Assembly: GCA_012031965.1 (NCBI GenBank)
Contig: JAAUSC010000012.1
Location: 1 to 59,403, forward strand
Reading direction: 5' to 3'
DNA from: Scytonema sp. RU_4_4
GTDB lineage: Bacteria; Cyanobacteriota; Cyanobacteriia; Cyanobacteriales; Nostocaceae
Length of the DNA stretch: 59,403 nt
The position numbers were made by a program, and so were the translations under genes. Each line of letters begins with the position of its first letter. Within the stretch, counting starts at the first letter, position 1. Below are positions 37,261-47,900 of the stretch, one piece after another. Under the pieces are notes generated by a model, which was given only the letters and a program-made list of their open reading frames with translations, was not told where the DNA came from and made no database searches.

Positions 37261-38880
37261 ATGATCGCAAATTCCTCACCCAAACTTTGGATCTATGACA
37301 CAACGCTACGAGATGGCACTCAACGTGAAGGGTTGTCGGTGTCCATAGAAGATAAGTTACGCATTGCCCGGAGGCTGGATCAACTGGGAATTCCTTTCAT
37401 AGAAGGAGGTTGGCCTGGGGCAAATCCTAAGGATGTACAATTTTTCTGGCATCTCCAAGAAGAACCGCTTCAGCAAGCAGAGATTGTCGCCTTTTGCTAT
37501 ACTCGACGCCCTCAAAAAGCAGCAGTAGATGATCCAATGTTGCAAGCCATTCTTGCTGCTGGTACTCGGTGGGTGACGATTGTTGGCAAGTCTTGGGATT
37601 TACACGTCACAGAAGGACTCAAAACAAGCCTAAGAGAAAATTTGGCGATGATACAGGATACGATTGAGTATCTTCGCTCTCAAGGACGTCGCATCGTATA
37701 TGATGCGGAACACTGGTTTGATGGCTACAAGCAAAATCCAGATTATGCTTTACAGACCTTACAGACTGCAATCTCTGCTGGTGCTGAATGGATGACTCTT
37801 TGCGATACTAATGGCGGCACTTTGCCCCATGAAATTACCCAAATTGTCACAGATGTGGTTAACTCCACTGCTGGTGATACTCATTTAGGAATTCACACTC
37901 ACAATGATTCAGATACAGCAGTTGCCAACGCCTTGGCTGCTGTTATGGCAGGGGTGAAGATGGTACAAGGTACGATCAACGGGTATGGTGAACGCTGCGG
38001 TAATGCCAATCTCTGTTCGTTAATTCCCAATTTACAATTGAAGCTGGGTTACACGTGTATTGAAAATAATCAGTTGTCTCAACTGGCACAAACGAGTCGC
38101 TTTGTGAGTGAAGTTGTCAATCTTGCTCCTGACGAACATGCTGCTTTTGTGGGACGTTCGGCTTTTGCTCATAAAGGTGGTCTTCATGTCTCGGCTGTGG
38201 AACGCAATCCTCTAACTTACGAACACATCCAACCGGAACAAGTCGGGAACCGTCGCCGCATCGTCATTTCTGAACAGTCTGGAGTCAGTAACGTTTTAGC
38301 CAAAGCCCGCACTTTTGGTATTGAACTGGATAAGAACAACCCAACAACAGGGAAAATTCTGCAACGTCTCAAAGTTTTAGAGAGTGAAGGGTATCAATTT
38401 GAGGCGGCGGAGGCGAGTTTTGAGTTGTTGATGCGCGAAGCTTTAAATAGTCGTCAGTCTTTCTTTGAAATCAAAGGTTTCCAAGTCCATTGTGATTTGG
38501 TTGAGGGGAAAGAAACGACTAACGCTCTTGCCACTATAAAAGTCGCTGTCAAGAATAAGGATATTCTAGAAGCTGCAGACGGAAATGGACCTGTTGCAGC
38601 TTTGGATGCAGCTTTACGCAAGGCTTTGATGAATTTCTATCCCCACATTGCCGAGTTTGAGTTGACAGATTATAAAGTACGGATTATCAACGGACATACA
38701 GGAACTGCAGCGAAAACTCGCGTTTTGGTAGAGTCGCGTAACAGTCATCAACGCTGGACAACAGTAGGCGTTTCCACAAATATTCTGGAGGCTTCTTATC
38801 AAGCTGTGGTAGAAGGTTTGGAATATGGTCTTCTGTTGCACTCTCAAGCGCAAGCAGCTTTGAGTACTTCGTCGAGTTGA
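37261..38880 (+). CDS. cimA: Citramalate synthase
   Basis: Enzyme of the threonine-independent isoleucine route: pyruvate plus acetyl-CoA to (R)-citramalate. About 539 residues. The catalytic HMGL-like domain starts with IYDTTLRDGTQREGLSVSIE, the metal and substrate block has GIHTHNDSDTAVANALAAV and GTINGYGERCGNANL, and the C-terminal allosteric LeuA domain follows (HPHIAEFELTDYKVRIINGH region). The segment YDAEHWFDGYKQNPDYAL separates citramalate synthases of this group from IPM synthases. The ATG at 37261 is preferred over TTG 37231. Feedback control by isoleucine is typical of the family. Confidence 0.92.
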   Translation: MIANSSPKLWIYDTTLRDGTQREGLSVSIEDKLRIARRLDQLGIPFIEGGWPGANPKDVQFFWHLQEEPLQQAEIVAFCYTRRPQKAAVDDPMLQAILAAGTRWVTIVGKSWDLHVTEGLKTSLRENLAMIQDTIEYLRSQGRRIVYDAEHWFDGYKQNPDYALQTLQTAISAGAEWMTLCDTNGGTLPHEITQIVTDVVNSTAGDTHLGIHTHNDSDTAVANALAAVMAGVKMVQGTINGYGERCGNANLCSLIPNLQLKLGYTCIENNQLSQLAQTSRFVSEVVNLAPDEHAAFVGRSAFAHKGGLHVSAVERNPLTYEHIQPEQVGNRRRIVISEQSGVSNVLAKARTFGIELDKNNPTTGKILQRLKVLESEGYQFEAAEASFELLMREALNSRQSFFEIKGFQVHCDLVEGKETTNALATIKVAVKNKDILEAADGNGPVAALDAALRKALMNFYPHIAEFELTDYKVRIINGHTGTAAKTRVLVESRNSHQRWTTVGVSTNILEASYQAVVEGLEYGLLLHSQAQAALSTSSS

Positions 38881-39083
38881 AACTAAACCGTAAATGAGGA
38901 TAAAGGGATTAAGAGGACTTCCCAAAGCTCCTCACATTCATGCTGAGTTCTCTTGTTCTCTTGTTCTTTCGATAGTCTAATTGCCAATCCCAGACAATTT
39001 ATTGAAACTCCCACACCAAAGAAGGTGATTGGCAATTTGGCTCAAGAGTTAATAACAACTCACGACCTAACCACTAAACTCCT

Positions 39084-39317
39084 CTAAGATAAATTTTCCC
39101 AAGCTTGAGCAACGACTTGGCTGAGCCAGCGTCTCTGTTGTATGTCTAGTAGGCTGTCGTCAGCTAGCACTTGGGCGGTTAACTCTTCTAAGGATTGACC
39201 CTGAGCACGAACAATTTTAATGACACCAGCGATCGCAGCAGCAACCAGTTCTTCATCAATTGGTTTTTGTCTCAAGGCAACGATTTCTTGTGAACTGTGT
39301 GGGATGGGATAATTCAT
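39084..39317 (-). CDS. Conserved small cyanobacterial protein
   Basis: 77 residues, helical and acidic (PIDEELVAAAIAGVIKIVRA, QSLEELTAQVLADDSLLD, WLSQVVAQAWENL). No motif of known function. The clean start and helical character suggest a real gene. It lies between cimA and the lycopene cyclase, divergent from the latter. Confidence 0.6.
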   Translation of the reverse strand: MNYPIPHSSQEIVALRQKPIDEELVAAAIAGVIKIVRAQGQSLEELTAQVLADDSLLDIQQRRWLSQVVAQAWENLS

Positions 39318-39477
39318 GGCGTGTGTTTACACAAAACAAAGAATGAACAATAAATCTGAAAAACTCTTAACATTTCTTTATTAAACATTCATTCAACAGC
39401 ATAGGGCGGAATATAGCGCACTTTATTCCTTTTTAAAATCTGTCTCAATACATAGATTTATCGGAGATTCAAAAAAA

Positions 39478-41627
39478 ATGCAAGAGATTCTTTACTTGGA
39501 AATTCCCACTCCCGATACAACCGCTGTGTGTCACTGGTTGCATAATGATTTTGAACCGGGAACTTGTGAAAAAGTACTGACTTCGCAAGGCTTTCGCTTG
39601 AGAGTTTTTGATACTACAACCAACACGGAAACTATTCCGGAAAAGTTACCCAGTGAACTTTCTGTTTTCGTCTGGTCAGTGCAGCGAACAACGTATTTGA
39701 AAGCATTCCGTTGGGCACAAAGATCCTTCCCTCAAGAGCAACAAATTCTTAAAAGGCTCACCACTGGTATTAGAAGTCGCTTTCCCCATGAATATCTTGA
39801 ACCCCCCACGATTAATTTGTCTGAGCAATCGATTTTTGAGGCGCTTGCTCCTTACTACCCCCTGACAGTCAAATATTTTCAAAAAATGCCCAATGGTGAG
39901 TATGACCTAAAGCGAGTTTATTGGTGGGAGCAACGATGGCGCGAAGGTGTGCGGAATCCTCAAGAGCCGCGTCAGGTAGTGTTCTCCCATGTAGGAGAGA
40001 CAAGGAGACAAGAAGACAAGGGGAGTGGGGGACAAGGGGAAACTATCCCCCCCTCCCCTATTCCCCCCTCCCCCCCTCCTCTTCCTACGACCTCATCTAC
40101 ATCGGCGGGGCACTTGGCGTTATTCATGCAGCAGTTATGGCAAGACTGGGTTATCGAGTGCTGCTGGTGGAACGGATGCCTTTTGGACGCATGAACCGGG
40201 AATGGAATATTTCTCGCGATGAGATTCAAAATTTGATTAACTTAGGTTTGCTGACGACAGCAGAAGTGGAATCAATTATTGCGCGGGAGTATAAAGATGG
40301 ATTTAATAAATTCTTTGATGCTAATAATCCCAGCAATCTAAAAGCACCTGTTTTGCATACGCCCACAGTGCTAAACGTAGCTTTAGATTCCGAGAAATGG
40401 TTGCAAATGTGTGGGCAAAAGCTACGAGCTGCAGGCGGTGAAATCTGGGATGAAACAGAGTTCATCCAGGCAGATGTGCATAATACACAAGTTGTTGTCA
40501 CTGTCAAGGATTTAATCAGTCAAACACAGAAACAAGTAAGCGGGCGATTGTTGGTGGATGCAATGGGAACCGCTTCACCAATTGCATGGCAATTGAATGG
40601 TGGTCGTGCCTTCGACAGTGTTTGCCCGACTGTAGGAGCGGTGATTGAGCGTGGATTTGAGCCTGGGGTATGGGATTCTCAGTATGGGGATGTTCTCTAC
40701 AGTCATGGGGATATCTCGCGAGGACGACAGCTGATTTGGGAGTTGTTTCCTGGAGCAGATGAAGAATTGACGATTTATTTATTTCATTATCACCAAGTTC
40801 ATCCTAAAAACCCAGGTTCTTTACTGGAGATGTACGAGGACTTTTTCACGATTTTGCCAGAGTATCGCCGCTGCGAGATGGATAAGTTGGTGTGGAAAAA
40901 GCCGACTTTTGGCTACATACCTGGGCATTTTAGTGTAGGAAGTGGCGATCGCACAGTTGCCTTTGACCGCTTAATTGCTATGGGTGATGCAGCATCACTC
41001 CAGTCTCCCCTAGTTTTTACTGGCTTTGGTTCTCTGGTGCGTAACTTAGAACGCCTGACAACTCTTTTGGATACTGCTCTCAAAAATGACTTGCTGAGTT
41101 TCCGGCATTTGAACCAAATTCGCGCCTTTCAAAATAATATTGCCGTCACTTGGATGTTTTCCAAAGGGATGATGGTTCCCACTGGAAAATTTATACCACC
41201 CCAAAGAATCAACTCTATGCTCAACAACTTTTTTGGGCTGTTGGTAGATGAATCCCCAGAAGTAACAGATAATTTCATCAAAGATAGGTTTAATTGGATG
41301 ACCTTTAATCGGTTAGCACTGAAAGCAGCTCGCAAAAACCCTGTATTACTTTGGTGGATTTGGGAACTTGCCGGTGCCAAGGATTTACTGAGATGGACGG
41401 GAAATTATGTTGATTTTGGTCGCCATGCTCTTGTTAGCGCTTTGCTCAATGGATGGTTCCCACGCTTCCTTCGTCGAATTGGTCCTTGGTTGGAACCACG
41501 ATATCCAGTATTATGGTTGCGGCTATTGGCAATTAACTATGCTCTGACAACTGGCATTGCGCGTCCCCAAAATCTAGTCGCTCAGGTTACATCAAAAGCG
41601 AGACTTCAGAAACCAGAAATTATTTAG
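39478..41627 (+). pseudogene. Lycopene cyclase CruA/CruP-type, split by a repeat-borne frameshift
   Basis: Flavoprotein of the CruA/CruP group, which closes the ends of lycopene or acts on its derivatives in cyanobacterial carotenoid synthesis. The first frame (to about 39985) holds LYLEIPTPDTTAVCHWLH; after a purine/pyrimidine tract the -1 frame resumes with YDLIYIGGALGVIHAAVMAR (FAD motif) and the hallmark MPFGRMNREWNISRDEIQ, then IAMGDAASLQSPLVFTGFGS. The tract ends the first frame at 40194; the second frame's own start lies inside the first. One base would join them. It is either disrupted, a slippage switch, or an assembly indel in a C7/C6 run. CruA and CruP cannot be told apart here. 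Confidence 0.85.
39991..40087. repeat. Purine-then-pyrimidine tract splitting the lycopene cyclase gene
   Basis: AGGAGACAAGGAGACAAGAA-type purine units (to about 40042) are followed by CCCCCTCCCC-type pyrimidine units. It resembles the tract in the MidA gene in layout. C runs of six or seven lie at 40048-40076. Confidence 0.85.
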
Positions 41628-41632
41628 CTAGG

Positions 41633-41755
41633 ACTTATGCAAAAAACATTTGAAACCCCCGCACAGAGGTGTCCTCCTTTTTGCGTCCAAAGACTGTGGG
41701 AAGCCGCTCCCTTGTCTATGCGGTTCATTTTTTCATGATTTTGCGTAAGTCCTGT
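41633..41755. mobile_element. MITE-like element with AGGACTTA termini
   Basis: The left end AGGACTTATGCAAAA and the right end TTTTGCGTAAGTCCT are inverted repeats with one mismatch over 15 bases. The total is 123 bases, with no coding capacity; a GC-rich segment lies in the middle. It sits 5 bases after the lycopene cyclase stop. The same terminus occurs near the IS66 fragment, the GH31 relic and the right end of the window. Confidence 0.8.
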
Positions 41756-41756
41756 T

Positions 41757-41830
41757 AGCCATTTGTCATTAGTCATTTGTCAAAAATTCTTAACTTAATG
41801 ACTAATGACTAATGACTAATAACTAATGAC
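41757..41830. repeat. AATGACT heptad run
   Basis: Several AATGACT/ATTAGTC units. The stop codon TAG of the coiled-coil gene on the minus strand is part of the run (41823-41825). Confidence 0.85.
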
Positions 41831-43241
41831 TCTTTTGTTGAAAATTTGGTAGCTCAACAGATGATAGGGATTTTCGCCCTTTAGGTGGACGCTGCGGATA
41901 GATCAGTGGGGAGGGGGAGTTGGTAGCACAGTTGGTTAAGGGTTCTAGAGAATCAGCAGTTTCTTGCAATTCGAGCGATGATGATTGTGCTACCTTTACC
42001 CAATAATCCTCAGTTTCCTCTGGAGAATCATGACTCACCAATGTTTCAGCAGTTTCTGGTTCATCTGCAAGGGGGATTGCAGAAGTTTCCCAAATAGCTT
42101 CAGCCGCCTGGGTGCTATCTGCATCTTTTTCAGCAGGAGGCTGTGGAGATCTCGATACAGGAGGATTGGCTACGAAAAACATTTGGATGACACCATCCAA
42201 TTGCTCTTCTAAGCTTGTTGAACCCAAAGATGAAAATGTTTGAATTTCTGGTTCTGATGTGTCAACTGGTTGTGTTTGAGGTGTTTCTTCTGTATCTAAA
42301 TTCCAAGTAGACAATGGATTTGGTGTGGAATTATCCCATTGATGTATGGGTGATGCTGGAGTTTCCCTCAAAGTATTATCTACGCCATCCGTCAATGATT
42401 CTGATTCCACTGACCAAGGTCGAATCGGTTGTGCTTGGTTAAACAAAAAGCTAGAGTTTCTAGAAGGTCTTGTCTGACTGCTGTTTATATCGTTATTCTC
42501 AAGGAAGTCATAGCTGGGAACAGGCGCCTCTAGACACTTTTCTAGAGCAGCTTTGAACTGCAAAGTCTGCCGTTGTTGTCGCATGAGCCTTGTTCGTAGC
42601 TCCCGACAAGCATTTTCTGATTGTATGAGTTGATCAGACTGGTCATTATAGTTAGATTTCATCAGTACACATTCCCGCTCTAGCTGGGCAAGGCGTTGTT
42701 GACTGATTTCTTGCTGCGCTTTATAGTTTTCAATCAAACTTTCTTGGCGCTGAACCGTTTGTACAGCAGTTTCCAATTGTTGAAATAAGGAATTGACTTG
42801 CTCTTGAGCCGCAGTCAGTTCCTGAGCTTGTTGGCTAAGCATTGACTCTGTGACACTTGAGCGTTTTTTCTGCCACTGCAAAGTCTTTTCTGACTCTGTT
42901 AAGGCAGCTTTTAGCTCCTCTACTTTGTCATACAAATCATTGTTGACAGAACGTAATTCTTCATTCAACTCCAGCAATTTCTTGAACTCAGCGTCTACGA
43001 GTTCTTGTTTTTCACTTTCAGGCTCTGCAACCCAGTCTCGCTGGGGTGCATTTTCTTCTGATAGAATTTCGCTTTTGCACTGCTGGTTTTCTGCTGGTAC
43101 CAGTAGTGGCAATTTTGCAATTGCAGCGTTTTCACTTTTGCTTACTGAGTAAAATGGACAACTCACCTGCTCGCTTTGCAGTGAATTGCTATCTAGGGGT
43201 TCAACAAAATCCCCATTGTTTGGGGTGTCGGCTTCATTCAT
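41823..43241 (-). CDS. Coiled-coil protein with a disordered C-terminal half
   Basis: About 472 residues from ATG 43241 (GAGAG upstream). The N-terminal part is short and polar. Residues ~80-250 form a long coiled coil (KKLLELNEELRSVNNDLYDK, QEQVNSLFQQLETAVQTVQR, SQQRLAQLERECVLM). The C-terminal half is Pro/Ser/Thr/Glu-rich with no fold visible and ends in a Lys/Arg-rich segment (PQRPPKGRKSLSS). Family unknown. Such proteins act in cell architecture or as scaffolds. Conserved mainly in its coiled coil, as far as I can tell. Confidence 0.72.
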   Translation of the reverse strand: MNEADTPNNGDFVEPLDSNSLQSEQVSCPFYSVSKSENAAIAKLPLLVPAENQQCKSEILSEENAPQRDWVAEPESEKQELVDAEFKKLLELNEELRSVNNDLYDKVEELKAALTESEKTLQWQKKRSSVTESMLSQQAQELTAAQEQVNSLFQQLETAVQTVQRQESLIENYKAQQEISQQRLAQLERECVLMKSNYNDQSDQLIQSENACRELRTRLMRQQRQTLQFKAALEKCLEAPVPSYDFLENNDINSSQTRPSRNSSFLFNQAQPIRPWSVESESLTDGVDNTLRETPASPIHQWDNSTPNPLSTWNLDTEETPQTQPVDTSEPEIQTFSSLGSTSLEEQLDGVIQMFFVANPPVSRSPQPPAEKDADSTQAAEAIWETSAIPLADEPETAETLVSHDSPEETEDYWVKVAQSSSLELQETADSLEPLTNCATNSPSPLIYPQRPPKGRKSLSSVELPNFQQKSH

Positions 43242-43477
43242 CACTCTCTCTTCACCCACCAAATTTAAAATAAAGAAGCACAGACTGCGGCAACATTACA
43301 TATAAATGCTGTCTTATCAAAATTTACTATAGAAGGCAAGTTTTGCACCTTCCAAGTTAGATTAATAAACATGAATTTAGTTATAGCTTTTCCAAACTGC
43401 TGATTGCAAAATAAAGCCGAAGTTGCAGCACCAGGTACTACTGAGTCGTGCAACTCAATAGCACCTGCAGCCTATCT

Positions 43478-43705
43478 TTAGCGTACAGACTCAAAAATAA
43501 TTGCGATCGCCATTAAACACAACAGAAGAATTCCCAACCGACACAACCAATCTCCTACTATAAGTAGCAAGGGTGTCGCAATAGATAATGCACCGAAAAC
43601 GACTGACATCACGTAGACGAGTGCAAAACCAAACAGCATCAGCAAAAAATATTTGAGGAACCGAGACACCAGTCTCATTAAACGACTATCCTGTTTTGTG
43701 ATCAT
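43478..43705 (-). CDS. Small two-helix membrane protein
   Basis: 75 residues. A basic N terminus (MRLVSRFLKYF) leads into two hydrophobic helices separated by a short loop (VMSVVFGALSIATPLLLIVG; LGILLLCLMAIAIIF). AAGGA lies about 12 bases upstream. The form is that of a small conserved inner- or thylakoid-membrane protein; no function assigned. Confidence 0.65.
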   Translation of the reverse strand: MITKQDSRLMRLVSRFLKYFLLMLFGFALVYVMSVVFGALSIATPLLLIVGDWLCRLGILLLCLMAIAIIFESVR

Positions 43706-43954
43706 AAAGTCATTCCTTGCAATTCCATAATTTGAGCGAAAATTTGAGCGAAAATTTATAAAAAAACAGGGCTGATGCAGTATAATCCACTGCTCAACCC
43801 TGTCGTAGTCTATTTCCAGACTCTCATGGGTTAGAAAATATTAAGATCTCTAAATTGCTAACTCAGGATGAAAACAGTTTTTTCCACCGCTTGTTCATTC
43901 CCTGAGATATGGTTTGCCTCTGATGAAGCCTCCTTAAGAAGCTGGCAAAATCAA

Positions 43955-44338
43955 TCAACAATCAACATCCAACAACTCAGTCACCATCACACCAAACACC
44001 GGTGCTGTTCTTCCCTTCTTAGATTTTGAGAAATCCAACTGGAGTAAGCCAAACCCCTTTGACAAAACATTTCTTAACCCAACTCGGAAACAGTCGCGAT
44101 AGATAGACACTTGGTTCTGTGTATCCTGTGGAAACTGCTCTAGATAGCTTTTTAGCTCTCCATAAGGGCAGCGGAAGCAACCTCTGAAGGAAGATACACG
44201 CAGTTCCAACTCTTCAGCGCCTACCTTTCGGATGGTTACCTCAATGATTCCATCTCTAAAACCATGACAGATGGAAATATCTTCCTCTATACAAGCAAAA
44301 AATGCTCCAGGAGAATTCAGAGAATCTGGTGGCAGCAT
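43955..44338 (-). CDS. Hypothetical cysteine-containing protein
   Basis: 127 residues. It has a Cys-rich middle (FRGCFRCPYGELKSYLEQ) and Cys near both ends (FACIEEDISICHG; LLDVDC). No family recognised. GAGGT precedes the ATG by about 13 bases. The repeated Cys-x2-Cys in the middle could bind a metal. Confidence 0.55.
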   Translation of the reverse strand: MLPPDSLNSPGAFFACIEEDISICHGFRDGIIEVTIRKVGAEELELRVSSFRGCFRCPYGELKSYLEQFPQDTQNQVSIYRDCFRVGLRNVLSKGFGLLQLDFSKSKKGRTAPVFGVMVTELLDVDC

Positions 44339-44960
44339 AATAGTGCGTACCTCACGCTAATGACTTCAGAACTTCTCACGATTTACACTAATCTTCATAA
44401 AATATTTTATATTTCTTTTTATCAAATTTGTCAACACTGAATTATCAAACGAGTTACCAAGTTGGTAAATTAGGCTATAATTTTTATATAAAAGTGATAT
44501 AAAATACAATATTTATGGGTGATATCCGTGGAATTAAAATTTATGAGAGTCATGACCACAGATGAGTCAATACGGTTCGGATAAGCTCTCAGGCTAAAGC
44601 CGAATAAGATTTTTTTCTGCAAGCTGCCTGTCAAAGTTCGTGATTGTGAACCACTGGTTATAACTACTTTAAGACTGACGTCCTGACAAATACACTACAC
44701 GTAATTCGTCGCTTCTCTACAGGAGACACGCTAACAGCATGATATTTAAAGAGTGCCTAAATTCTGTGCTGATGATCTAGCAACTATTGAATCAATCAGT
44801 GTTTGTGATTAACAGATGAATATTTTTGTTAATGAATTAATATTTCTGGATAACTTCTCTAATCAGATGTAGTAACAAATGCAATCAAGTGACCTCACAT
44901 AAAATATATGATTGCTAATATCGAGTATATTTGAAAAGGGTTTAGGGATGGTGACTGAAT
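44339..44960. other. Upstream gap of the NB-ARC/WD40 gene
   Basis: 620 AT-rich bases with no credible gene. It carries several TATAAT/TAAAAT-like boxes in 44470-44520, which may serve the divergent Cys gene, and a possible promoter for the WD40 gene near 44890-44940. No strong inverted repeats. Confidence 0.5.
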
Positions 44961-47900
44961 ATGTCAGGGATTCCTGAAGAGTTTTTGAGTGTAGTGACGG
45001 CTAAACATCGTGTTTCCCAAAGTGAGCTAGATGCATTACGTTTAGCTTTAGATGGTCACACTGCTGAGGCGATCGCTGAAACTTTAGGTATTAGCCCACC
45101 AGCAGTCCGTAAGCGACTTGGCTCAATTTATCAAAAATTTGATATCCCCGGTCATACTCATGGCAAGTTAGAGATATTAAGAAATATTCTGAGCAAAGAA
45201 TATAGCCTAGCCAAAACTTCTGACGTCCAACCTCAACGAGATTGGAGTCAATTAGGTGAACAAGCAGGAGTTGATGATTTACTTTGCTTCTGCGGACGCC
45301 AGAATGATATGGATATCCTAAAAACTATATTCAGGATAAGCGCTACCGATTGGTAGCAATCCTGGGTTTAGGAGGTATAGGTAAAACAACCTTAGCGTGC
45401 AAACTCGTACAACAACTTCAAGAGCAATTTCAGTATATTGTCTGGCGCAGCCTTTGCAATTGTCCACCACTCACAGATATATTGGCAGACTTAATTAAGT
45501 CTGTTTCTAACCAACAGACGGAAGAATTGCCAGACAATGTAGATGAGAGGATAGAGCGTTTTATACAGTGTCTGCAAAACTCTCGCTCTTTAGTCATTTT
45601 AGATAACTTTGAGTCAGTACTCCAGAGTGGTACGATTCCAGAGCAATATCTCCGAGGCTATCAAGGGTACGGTGAGTTACTCAAAAGAGTAGGTGAAATA
45701 TCTCATCAAAGTTGTTTAGTGTTAACCAGTCGTGAAAAGCCGAAAGAAATTGCTTCTTTGGAATTAAGCAGCAATCTTGTGTACTCTCGAACGTTAGAAG
45801 GACTAGAGAAAAACGAATGCAAGATACTCTTTGAATCAATTTTTCAGGAAAAGAATTTTGCTGGCACAGAAAATGAATGGGCAACAGAAGACGAGTGGGA
45901 GAAACTGTGTAAACATTATGCAGGAAATCCTTTAGCATTGAAAATTGCAGCAGCAGGAATTGCAGATCTTTTTAGTGGTAATATTTCTGAGTTTTTGAAG
46001 TCTTTAGAGGAAGGTCCTGCAGTATTTGTTGATATTCGCGACCTACTAGATCAACAGTTTAATCGCTTATCTGATTTAGAAAAAAAGATTATGTACTGGG
46101 TTGCCATCAACCGTACAGTAACGCTAGCAGAACTTAGGGAAGATATTATACCGAGAGAATCTCAGCCAAGACTACTAGAAGCTTTAGAGTATTTACGAAG
46201 ACGATTTTTAATCGCTTCTGCCAAAGCCTTGCTAAATTCTGCAGAAGTTGGATTCACTCAACCCGCTGTTGTTATGGAGTACATGATAGACAAATTAGTC
46301 AAAGCGGTTTGTGAAGAAATTAGAACACAATCTTTTCATTTATTTAATAGTTATGCTCTCATCAAAGCTACTGTACAAGACTATAGAACAACCGCACAAG
46401 ATCATATACAAGCAACACAACATCGCTTGATTTTAGAACCTGTAGCAGATTGTCTCAGAGGCTTAGTTGATAACAGCAACGTTAACAGTATTAGAGATTG
46501 GGCAACTCAGGTTCTCTCAAAACTCCGTCAACTCAAATTACCAGGATATACAGCTGGAAATATTCTGAATTTGCTTCGTGCTTTTCATGAAGATTTAAAC
46601 GGCTATAACTTTTCTGGTCTGACAATTTGGCAAGCTGACCTCCAAAATATCATCTTGCATGATGTCAATTTATCTTACTCTGATATTGCCAAATCAGCAT
46701 TTACCCAAACCTTTGGTACGATTGGCTCAGTTGCTATCGGTCCTGATGGGAAAATAGCTGCGGGTGATGCCAAAGGAGAGATTCGTCTTTGGCGAGTTGC
46801 AGATGGTCAAGAAATTTTAACTTTTCAAGGACATACGAATCGTATTAGGTCAGTTGCTTTCAGTCCAGATGGTCAAAAGCTAGCCAGTGGTAGTGATGAC
46901 ATGAGTGTGAAAATTTGGTCAGTCCGTACTGGTGAATGCTTAAAAACTCTCATAGGACATACTGGATGGGTTTGGTCTGTTTGTTTCAGTTGCAATAGCA
47001 AAATTCTTGCCAGTGGTAGTGAAGATAAGACTATCAGAATCTGGGATGTTGACGCTGGAACATGCATCAAAACCATTGAGGAGGCACATACTCAAAGAGT
47101 CAGGTCAGTTGCATTTCCTTCCACACACCATGATAACCGCATCTCATCAGCCAGCAGTGTTAATGAACAGCCAGTGTTACTCGCAAGTAGTAGTGACGAC
47201 AAAACTGTGAAGATATGGAATGTCGAAACTGGTAAATGTTTAAGAACGTTAGAAGGACATGATAATCGTGTCAGGTCTGTTAGTTTCAGTTCAGACCGCA
47301 AAACTCTGGCAAGTAGCAGCGATGATACGAGCATTATCGTATGGGATGTGGAAACTGGGGAACTTCTCAGCAAATTAGAAGGGCATATCAATCGAGTCAG
47401 GTCAGTTGCTTTTAGCCCAGACGGTAAGAAGTTAGCTAGTGGTAGTGATGACCAAACCGTTAAGATATGGGACACCAGCAATGCGAGAAAGAACAACAAA
47501 TGTGTCAATACTTTTCAAGGTTATACAAATTGGATTTGGGCAGTTGCTTTCAGCCCAAATGGTAAGAAGTTAGTTAGCAGCAGTGATGACAAAACTGTAA
47601 GAGTTTGGGATATAGAAAGCGGAAATTGTGAGTGTTGTTTGTTTGGACATACTGATAGAGTACGTTCTGTTGCTTTCAGTCCTGATGGTTACACTTTAGC
47701 CAGTGGCGGTGAAGACTTTACCGTCAGGTTATGGAATGCAGAAACTGGTCAATGCATAAATGTCTTACGGGGTCATACTAACCGCGTGAGATCTGTTGCT
47801 TTTAGTCGTGATGGTAAAACTTTAGCTAGTGGTAGCGAAGACAAAACGGTCATCATTTGGAATGTCGAAAGCGGTGAACGCAAGCAAAGCCTGTATGGTC

